Part shown: one piece after another, positions 55,701 to 64,000 of the stretch | Layout of the letters: each line of letters starts with the position of its first letter | How positions within the stretch are numbered: the stretch's first letter is position 1 | Source of the DNA: Schizochytrium sp. CCTCC M209059 | Lineage: Eukaryota; Sar; Bigyra; Thraustochytrida; Thraustochytriidae | Direction of reading: 5' to 3' | Length of the DNA: 64,000 nucleotides | NCBI GenBank assembly: GCA_000818945.1 | Contig: KN805427.1 | Coordinates: 124,504 to 188,503, forward strand | Translations under genes and position numbers: made by a program | Notes under the pieces: model-generated | Told to the model about the DNA's origin: nothing | The model's database searches: none | The model's input: only the letters and a program-made list of their open reading frames with translations

Positions 55701-58700
55701 ACCTCGGCTTCATTCTGAGGTCGAGAACGAAGGGTCCTTTTTTGCAGTTGGTTTGCAGGCCCTCGCCAAGGATTCGCCGCTCTACGGTGGGGTCGGCGCG
55801 GACCTTCGGATCAGCGGTGGAGCTATCGATGTTACGTTTTCTCAGTCTGTGCTTGGTGCTCTCTTGGATGCTTTTGGAAGCGTAGCAATCCTCTCGGGCC
55901 CAGGAGATGTCGGTGCTTGTTCGACATCGCCCAACAATGTCAACGCGGGACCTCAAAATCGCCTTGAGCGTCAAGCATCGTTGCAGCCATCGCCCCCGAT
56001 TGCCTCGACAGGGACTGACGCGATCCAAGCCCAAGTTCAAGCGACGCTGAAACAGCTCACCATTGCTTTTGTCGGCGCACATCCCAAGCAGCGCTCGGTC
56101 CGTCAATCACGCTCGGGCCGTAGAGAGGATACAGTTAATGCTCCAGAGCCTCGCACCTCTGCTCGAGTATCCAAACCTCCTCGAGCCGGCGACGGAACCC
56201 ACGAGGTTGCACTAGCAGAGCTGAAAGTTCATGAAGTTGAGCTGCGTGCCGCAACTCGTGAGGACGGCCAGTCTTCGGTGTCGGCGCGCCTGGGCAACTT
56301 TGCCCTGCGCGACTGTCTCACCGGGATTGGTTCTGCTTTCGAACAGCGCCGTCGAACCAATTTGGCAGATGCAACATTCACCATCTCCGAAAAGGAGCTT
56401 TCTCTCGGAAACGACGAAGCTCCAGGCGTTCTTATCATGGGCAGTCGCCGGCGGGAAAATGATAAGCGACCCTTGCTTTTGCTACAGAGCACCTTTTACT
56501 CTGAAGAGTGGAGAAAGAATCGGCTTTTTGTTGGCTCTTCTCTCTCAGTGAAGGATGACGATGATGGTCTTGACACGGGTGGCGACGGCCCCGCGCTTGA
56601 CCCCGCATCGACTCGACGCGAAGACCAAAGTGCGGCTGCCCGTACGAAGAGTCGGGAAGATGGCCCAAATGAGAGCAAAGCGGAAATTAACGACGAAGAT
56701 CTACGAAAGGAGCCGCGCAGCGCTGGACGGGACAGTGTGCCTCACCTTGATCTCGACGATGTTTTGGATTCCTACCTACGTGACTCTCCGCCCACTTCTC
56801 CGCATGCCGGGGGAACCCCAACACTCGACGCAGCGGTGCCCTCAGCGCGGAAAAAGATACCCAAGGACGCAGCTCAGGCATCGGTAACAAGGGCTGACAC
56901 CTGCAGCCAGGATAGCAGGCAACGGCTAGCTTCCACGCAAGGTTGCGGACATCGAGGCTGCCGCAATACGCAGGCCGTGCAACATGAGAAGGCTGAAGAT
57001 CTGTCTTGCAAAGTGCCCAAACATCTCGAAGAGGCTTCGGAGGTGGCAGTGCCAGCACTGCCGGTGCACGCGGATGTGCAATTTCAGGTGCGGTCCTTTT
57101 TCTGCCGTGCCAATGTCGACTTTCTGCATGCTGCTATCGATTACATTTACGAGGGAGAGCTCTTGCGATCTCTTTCTCAAAGCATGGAGTATGCAGTGAT
57201 TCGCGAAGACCAAAAGCTGGAGCGGACCCAAAGGGGAGGTCGACGCGAAAATGATGATGATGATGATGATGACGATGGCGGGCCCAACCACGATGACAAT
57301 CGGGGTGTCGCCAGCGAGAGTGCTACCGGCAATTCAAGTCAGAGTGAGTGGCCAGACCGACGCGTAAGCGCTCGGTTGCAGGGTGATGGACGTCTTTCAC
57401 AATCCGGAAAGAACCAGCCAAAGCTCGAGCGCCTTGTGGACCTAAATAGCGTCCAAGTACTTCTCTTCGACTGCGCGCTCGAGATCCCGAGCACGCAACA
57501 GGGTTCTCCCATGGGTATCATCCACGTGGGCGCAGCAGACTTGCACAACCAATTCTTTCTAGGTGAGTCGAGCGCTGCAGAGCAGGCAGACTTGCTTCGA
57601 GACAAACCCAACGGAGCGCATGCGCTTCATGCCGTCGAGTCTATTTCACTTCGCGTATCAAATCTTTCAATGCAGGTACCCGAGGCTGCATTCGCTGGAA
57701 ACACCACCTCATTCAAAATCATTCAGGATACGTCAATTCATACCAAAGTCGTGCGTCATATTGGTACAGCTTGGGTGTGTCGGGCACAGCACGACCCTTT
57801 CTGCAAGGAGGCTTTTGCCCAAACGGAGCTGTCGCAGTACTGGATGTGGAGCTTGAGTCCACGCAAGGCAGATGCCGGACCTCAAGCCATCAAGGCAAAG
57901 CTCAGTGTTTCTCAGTTTGCACTTCGTATCTCTGAGCTGCACGTGGCGACCATGAGCGGTATTCTCGACCACCTTGCAGGTCTCGATGCGCAAGATATCA
58001 CAGTTAAGCTTCGCAACATACAAGCACAGGTTGATCCTTCGGGAGCGGCAGATGGCGGAGGCCTTCAAGGTTCCGGCCGGAATGGCGGACTTCCTTTGCC
58101 TGCCAACGAGAACGGAAATCACGGTTCGCAGCTTTCGTTGTGCTCGTGTTCAACGCCAGACCAGGACGATGACCTGGAGAAGAAGGACGACACCATCACC
58201 ACTGTGCGCGAACAAGGCGACATCGCGCGCAGGTGTTCCGGGGAGGATCCACGAAGCACGCGAGACACTCTCATTATGGATATAGACTTTGAGCTTTCTA
58301 ACATGACGCTGGCGCTACTGTGGAGCAGCAGTTCCAGCCGCCTTGGCAAAGACGAATCTCGCCATGGTGGCCTCGGAGGATCTGGCCATGCGTTTCCCGT
58401 TGCCGTTCCTCCTTTCCCCAATGCTGGTTTGGCGCATATGCGCCGCGCGGGCAGCCGGAGAACCATGTCGTTGCGAAGCAATGCAGAACCGCTCGGCCGA
58501 CTGGAAATGGGGCCGTTTCTCGCCTCTTTTGCACAGACGCGTGAGGGCTCGAGCTTTGGAAATCTGGAAATCGGGAAACTTTCCCTCTCGGACCAGCGTC
58601 CAAAACATTTGCAGGACGCATCCGACAACATGATTGACGCTGGCGGCTTTGGGGCGGGGTCATTGACGACATCTTCTGAGCCTCCTATGCCGTCTGCTGC

Positions 58701-61700
58701 AAAGTCTTCTTCGCTCCCTCGACCAGGTATGATGCTCGTGGAAGAGGAAGTGGAAGCAGCTTTTGTATCCGCTACCTGGTCTCGGAAACTTCAAAAACCC
58801 AAACGGCGTACCGAGCGTGCCTCTTTTGTGCATCAGGTCACAGAAGAGACCATCAAGGTCGACATTGCAAACACGGAGCTGTGCCTCGTGCAAGCACTCG
58901 TGCTAGCTGGAGCCAAGTGGACCAATGAAGCCGAGGAGCACGCTCGAATGCAGAACCTCTGGCCGCCTCGCTTCCCAGATTTGAGCGTCTCTACAGGCAA
59001 TATGGCGCAAGACGCAGGTGCGGCAGTTCCAAGTGAGACCCAGAGCCGAGCCGGGGGGGCTGGAAGCACTGTCACAGAGAAGACGACAATGCCTCACTTA
59101 TTTGAGCGCGCCAGGTCTCTCGTTTCGCGGAACAGCGGCGGACCGGGGAGCGTTGTGAGTCGTCCTTCGCAGGGGCGAAGTGGCGGCGCTTCGCGTACTG
59201 GGGAGCCAGCGTTTCGTTCCCCAATGCCAGGTGGTCGCCTGTTCTCAGGGCTTGACTCTGCCTCCCTTGCTCCGGTATTTTCATGGGCGTCAGACTCCGG
59301 GGATGACGCCTCTGAGCGCATCACTTCGTCCCCGCAGGGCCGGCGGTCGCGCGTTCGGGCTACGCTCCCCATGAAGTCCATGCTGTGGGAGACCGTGACA
59401 AACGTGGACGTGAACGTTGTTGGACTCGAGATACACGTCATGGAGCATCCTAAACAAAAGGACTCGCGCGCGTTGTCAGCGCATCTCGACTTCTCACTCG
59501 CAACAAAGCTTTCGTCAAGCATTGAACAACGAGATCTCGTCATGCGTAGCTCGTTTACGATTCCGCGCAAAACCATTATGGTCACCAAAAGACCTGAGTG
59601 GGTCCTTGACATTAACGCTTGCTCCCTCCGTCTTGGCACGCGACGTCCGTCCAGTGGGCAGCTACAGCGTCCCAGCTCGGCGGGCTCACACGCCTCGCGC
59701 GAGGCTACATCTCGAGCGCAGCAATTGTCTGTGCTCGTGCAACCCTTCCAAGCTTCTGTTCGTTATCGCGTTGGTCCTCGCGAAGGTTCAAACCGGCCGA
59801 CTCATATACTCGACGCTGGCGTGGGCCAGATCGACTCGCAAGTCTCGTACAATGAGATTCGCGCTGTCGCTGAGATTGCACAACGCGTGGCGCACTTTCT
59901 CACAGACCTCGAAAATACTGTTCAGGGCGAGTCGTTGGGCAGTGTCGAGGCTGGTCATACGAATGGCCACCGCAAACACCATGCAAGCTCTCCTTCGAAT
60001 GATTCGACGGCTGCGGCACATAACCCCGGTCGCGCAAGCGGGCTCAGAGCGTTCGAAAGGGCAGGTTCGTCGCAGAACGAGGCGACTGTGGAAACCTCTC
60101 GGGGAGGTGGCGCGCTGCGTGCAGCAAGCAATTCTGTGCGTGGTGACCCAGATTCTACACAAGATAAAAGCGCCGCGGCAAGGGCTGCCGTAGGGGAACT
60201 TGCAGAGAAGACCTTGGGCACGTCTGTAGCCGGAGCCCACTTCCGTCTCAACTTCACAGGGGCTCGATTTTTGCTCGTGGATGACATGCATGGACAAAGC
60301 TCTCCCGTCGTTGAGCTCTTGGCCCGTCGCTCAGACAGTGATATCGACATTGGGCCGAATGGCCTTCTCGCTCGAACTCGAATTGCCATCGGAGCTGACT
60401 CGTACAATCACCGTCTCGGTGCATGGGAGCCTCTTCTTGAACCCTGGCGGGTGCAGGTGCGCGCGCTCGTCCCAACGGCGGAAAGGGGTCAATTGCGGGG
60501 TCTTCGTATGTCAGCAAGTGTTGATTCGCAATCAATCTTGAATGTGAACCTCACCGAAGCTTTTGTGGAGAGCGTCTCCGGAGCGACGCAAATTTGGAAT
60601 CCCGACAAGACTCACGTTGGTCGAAACGAGTTCCAGCGCGATTCCGTTAGTCTATTTCGCATTTACAATGAGACAGGCCTTCCGATTGCGTTCTGGACGC
60701 GCGATGGGGAGGTGCGGCCGCTGCAGTCTGGCTCTGAGATGCCGATCCAATTTGATGGGCTTGGGATCGCCACAGGGAGGCGTGACCACCCCGAAGCGGA
60801 TGGGCGCAAGGTTTCCCTCATTATGCGATCGCCCGATGCGAGTGTGCAAGAGTCGCCATGGCAGCCGCTGCGCGATATTCCGCTCGACCGCGAAGGATCG
60901 TTTTTGTTTCGGCTCGGAGCTACATCCAAGCACCCCGAAGTTCGCGCTATCACGGTGACATGCGACGTTGTCGCCGTGGGCTCCGCCAAGGTTGTGTGCG
61001 TCCGCTCCAACCTTTTGCTGCGGAACCACTGCGTTGGGCCAATGGAGGTCGTTGTACCAACAATCAACCATGGCACCTCGAGTCGAGGCGCCATGCCCAA
61101 GGAGACTCTCTTCAAGTACCGCTTGGCACCTGGCGAGGTCATCCCAGTACCCGTGCACGTCGCGGAGCTCATCAACGCGCATGTTGTCAAGGTGTCTATT
61201 CGTCCTTCGGCATACAGCGATCCTTATGACTTTCAATCTGTAGGGCTTCCGGTAGATCTTTCGTCCGACTGCTCGGAGGCGTCGTCAATGCGGACAACAC
61301 TCGACTTTGCCGCCGGGGGACCTGGTGAGGACGAGCATGACCATCTCATGACGTATTGCGCCGTGGACTGTCGTTCGGGTGTTGATGCCGTCAAGGCGCT
61401 CTCAAGCTCAACCTGGGACCAAGATAGCAGAAATGGAGCCGGTTCGGGCGGCAAGGCCGCTCGCAGGGGGGCGAATCATCCTGACCCGGGCGGCTCCGTC
61501 GTTGGCAATGGGGCCATGGGTCAGAATGGTAACGACATGCCCGGTCGAGGCGGACCGGGCAATGGCCGTGGCACAGGACAGAATGGTGTTGGCAGAGGGG
61601 GCGATCGGTTTATGAATGGACTTTGGAGCTCATCTGCCTATCATGGACGCGTGTCATCCTTGTCCGGAGGTTCGAGCTCCGGCCAGCAAAAGACATCGTT

Positions 61701-64000
61701 CGCGTCCACAGCTGCTGCGGCAGCAGCCGCTCTGAATGGGAATCAAAATACACTTCGGGGCCGGGACTACACGCGACGGCATGCAAAGCGCAAGCCTTGG
61801 GCAAAGCGTCGTTTGGGCGAGCATGCCTCGCCACACCAGTCCGGAACCTCGCTTCGCATCATCTCTTTCGAAGCCCCGTTGCTGGTGTCCAATTTGCTTG
61901 CATCTCCGATTACATATCGCCTCCGCGCTGATGGCGCTTCACATGCAGCCGCGGACGGACAGCTTCCCGTGGGCAACTCCCTTCGCTGGCAGGGCATTCG
62001 CCCCGAAGCAGATCTGTCGCTTTCGGTGCGACTCTCTGGTTTTGACTGGAGCTCGGTTCTGCAGCTCGAAGGAGTTCCCTTTATTCGTCCCCGCCGTGGG
62101 AGCGTGGGCCCGCCCACCGCAGTTGCGGCGGCCTCGAGTGCTGCGGCGTTGCTCAAGAGCAACAGCACGTCAAACATGAGTGTCTCAAGCCAAGGCAAAG
62201 CAAGCAAGGTTGGCGACGAAAAGCAAACAGAGGAAGAAGTGATTGCGGGCACCGATGGTCTCGGTGACGGCAACTTGCGATGGTCGGCATTGCAAGATGG
62301 TGCTCGCGTCGGTATTCTTCGTCAAGAATCGATCCAACTCAAGGACTCCAATCGTCGCACATTGACCGTGTCTGCCGAGCTTTCCGTGCTTCCCGGAGGC
62401 ATTCGTAAGCTGGTTCTCTTTGTGCCGTATTGGATCGTGAACCTCTCTGATCTTCACCTGCTCGTGCGCTCGGCCTCGCGGTCTGCAAGTCTTGCAGAGA
62501 CTTTTGGCGGTCACATTGCTGCCGGGCAGAACGACGCGATGGCCGTCATGCGCAGGCTTCGCATGCGCCAAAAACTTGGTGAAAGATACCTTAATCGGCG
62601 GGGTGTCACTGGTGAGCGCCGCGCTCCAGGTGGTTTGCTCGATATTCTCGATGACACGGTACTACACGGAGGCAAGCGAACAAGTGACCCACTCATGTTC
62701 TCGTACACAGACACGCGGCGCAAGAAGGGTCGCATCTGCGTCAAAGCCGCGGACTCGGGCTGGTCGCAGGCCATGGGTCTTGACTCGGCTGGCACCGCCG
62801 GTCTCATTGAGCTGAAACAGCAGTGGAACGTCAAGAGTGACAGTCCGCGGCAGCTCTTTGTGCTCGGGGTTTCAATTGCTGTCGCGGAAGGCCAATTTAG
62901 GCGTACGAAGGTGATTACGCTCACGCCACGCTTTGTATTAATCAATGCTTTGGGTCGCACACTCAAGGTGAAACAGCGGCCGGTGGGCCATGGCACCTCG
63001 ACGAGCTCAGGTTCGGAAATGTTTGGTCTCGGCGGAGTAGTGAGTCGACTGTTTAGCGCCAAGAGTGTCGACGCGCAACAGCGTCTCTATGGCTCGACAT
63101 CGGTGCTCACCTCTGCATCAGAGCGAGCAGACAGTATTCGTCCGGGTGAACGAACTCCCTACCATTGGAGGGACGCCAGCGCTCCACGGGAAATTTGTGT
63201 GCGTTTCGACGAGTATGGCTGGATTTGGAGCGGAGGCTTTAGCATAGACAACATTGGAGAGTTTTACGTGCGTCTTCGCAATGAGCACACGCATGCCGTG
63301 TACATTCTTCGCGTAGATGTAGCCCTTGACCGGGCAAATGCGAGTGGAAGCTCGACCATTTTCATCACCTTTCGCCCCGAACTCCCTTCGCTGCCGCCAT
63401 ACCGAATTGACAATCTCTCTTTGCAAACTCTACGTTTGTATCAGGTACGTTGCAAAAAAAAATTCAACCAGAACAAAAAAAAAGAACTCCTAAGGAAAAG
63501 GAGTGGCCGAGCATCAAGACCTGCTCGCTTGCTTACCATCTAGAGGGGATGAGTGCCGAAGCAATGCCAAGGAAGAGGTTTTGTCTCATTGGTGGGGAAA
63601 GGAGATAAGATGGTTAATGGAAGCGAGCTTGGGCTGCAATAACTTGATTGGCAGAGAAGCGAAGAGGTAGCATTGAAAGCTGAACCCTATCAAAAGTGGG
63701 CGAGGGCGAGAGAGGCGAAAGGCGAAAGAGGGTGAAAAATCGCGGTTACTGACACGTATCTTCTTGTTGCTTCTTCCCTGCTTTTTTGTTTTGCCGTGGT
63801 TGCTAAATTTTTGCTCACAGCGCGGAGCTCCTCCACAGACGCAGCAGGTCCTTCTTCCGTATCACAGTTGTCCTTACACATGGGATGACTTATCGCTGTC
63901 GCGAATGCTTGTCGTGGAGTCCTTGGCAAGTAGTGCAAACTCGAGTGTAGCAGGGCGCAACGCTTCGAGCTCGTCGATCCGCGGCAAGGTGTCGGGTCTC
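49783..64000 (+). CDS. VPS13: VPS13 family bridge-like lipid-transfer protein, 3' partial (join 49783-63444, 63821->64000)
   Basis: VPS13 proteins are rod-shaped bridges that move phospholipids in bulk between organelle membranes at contact sites. The ATG at 49783 begins MFEGWVANLLNRVLGAYVED, the typical chorein N-terminus (~1-115), followed by the long repeating-β-groove region. The VPS13 adaptor-binding (VAB, SHR-BD) domain is visible as six repeats, each with its conserved asparagine: N3629, N3748, N4037, N4220, N4388 and N4544. Exon 1 ends at CAG|GTACGT (63444/63445) in phase 0. Exon 2 resumes at 63821 with sequence including LLPYHSCPYTWDDLSL, matching the family's conserved 'Y.WD' segment. 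The C-terminal ATG2-C/DH-like and PH regions lie beyond the window. At ≥4,614 residues it exceeds yeast Vps13 (~3,100) because of many Ser/Gly/Asp-rich insertions (for example a Gly run ~1584-1591, an Asp run ~2491-2500). Confidence 0.93.
54530..54556 (+). repeat. Coding GGC/GGA repeat (poly-Gly) in VPS13
   Basis: A trinucleotide run encodes about eight glycines in a disordered VPS13 insertion between β-groove segments. Confidence 0.7.
57250..57281 (+). repeat. Coding GAT repeat (poly-Asp) in VPS13
   Basis: Tandem GAT/GAC codons encode about ten aspartates in an acidic insertion of VPS13. Confidence 0.75.
63445..63820 (+). other. VPS13 spliceosomal intron (GT-AG, 376 bp)
   Basis: The donor is CAG|GTACGT at 63444/63445. 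The acceptor is TTTTTGCTCACAG|CGC ending at 63820, preceded by a T-rich stretch and a TGCTAAAT that fits a branch-point consensus (~63801-63808). Removal restores frame (phase 0) and joins two adjacent parts of the VPS13 VAB domain. Unspliced, the frame runs into a stop at 63541-63543 after a Lys/Asn-rich tail with no family resemblance. Confidence 0.9.

Noticed and set aside
63445..63543. Unspliced C-terminal tail of VPS13
   Set aside because: Lys/Asn-rich and unlike VPS13; a strong donor and acceptor remove it and restore the conserved domain.
1..64000. tRNA, rRNA, CRISPR arrays, transposases or viral genes
   Set aside because: I looked for T-loop words (GGTTCGA) outside genes, direct-repeat/spacer patterns and mobile-element protein motifs and found none that hold up.

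Overview
The window is nuclear DNA from an intron-poor, moderately GC-rich protist. It holds very long uninterrupted reading frames, a clear GT-AG intron near the right edge, AATAAA-type poly(A) signals, and eukaryote-only families (exocyst Sec6, VPS13, RING/PHD, IQ, FHA). Giant open exons together with a C-type-lectin/cadherin/IPT membrane protein fit a stramenopile, most likely a thraustochytrid (Labyrinthulomycetes). That assignment is inference from gene content. Only ATG starts are accepted for the protein genes below, and three frames that look longer from GTG/TTG were trimmed to their first ATG.

Layout, left to right. 1-1525 has no recognisable gene. 1526-3421 (-) is a RING-H2 plus PHD protein. 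4673-4864 (+) is a 63-residue membrane-anchored microprotein frame, separated by one in-frame stop from the exocyst subunit Sec6/EXOC3 at 4871-7987 (+). 8340-10706 (-) is a TPR-like/FHA protein. 12057-25127 (-) is a 4,356-residue surface receptor with signal peptide, C-type lectin domain, cysteine-rich repeats, about ten cadherin-type units, about thirteen IPT/TIG units, 8-10 transmembrane helices and a cytoplasmic coiled coil. 25128-31034 is a 5.9-kb low-complexity intergenic stretch with an 856-bp assembly gap. 31035-34112 (-) is an ankyrin/IQ/Cys-His/FHA protein. 34617-34907 (+) is a small coiled-coil protein resembling DASH/Dam1 subunit Dad1. 35599-43032 (+) is a 2,477-residue IQ protein with a degenerate P-loop-kinase-like segment and a repeated C-terminal module I do not recognise. 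43433-44092 (-) is an LRR protein. 44509-45015 (+) is an acidic protein ending in a CaaX-type box. 45332-47782 (-) is a class I glutamine amidotransferase fused to WD40 repeats. 48094-49050 (+) is a two-module VOC/glyoxalase-fold protein. 49783 to the right edge (+) is a VPS13 lipid-transfer protein: a 13.66-kb first exon, a 376-bp intron, and the start of exon 2.

The genes do not form an operon-like pathway. Several share a membrane-traffic or cell-surface theme (Sec6, VPS13, the giant receptor), and several are scaffolds (IQ, FHA, ankyrin, LRR, WD40). Intergenic DNA is rich in short tandem repeats, especially pentamers built on GGC (GGCAA, GGCTT, GCCGA) plus AAAGC. The best candidates for undescribed biology are the repeated module of the 2,477-residue protein, the microprotein/Sec6 tandem frame, the giant lectin-cadherin-IPT receptor, the amidotransferase-WD40 fusion and the Dad1-like protein.
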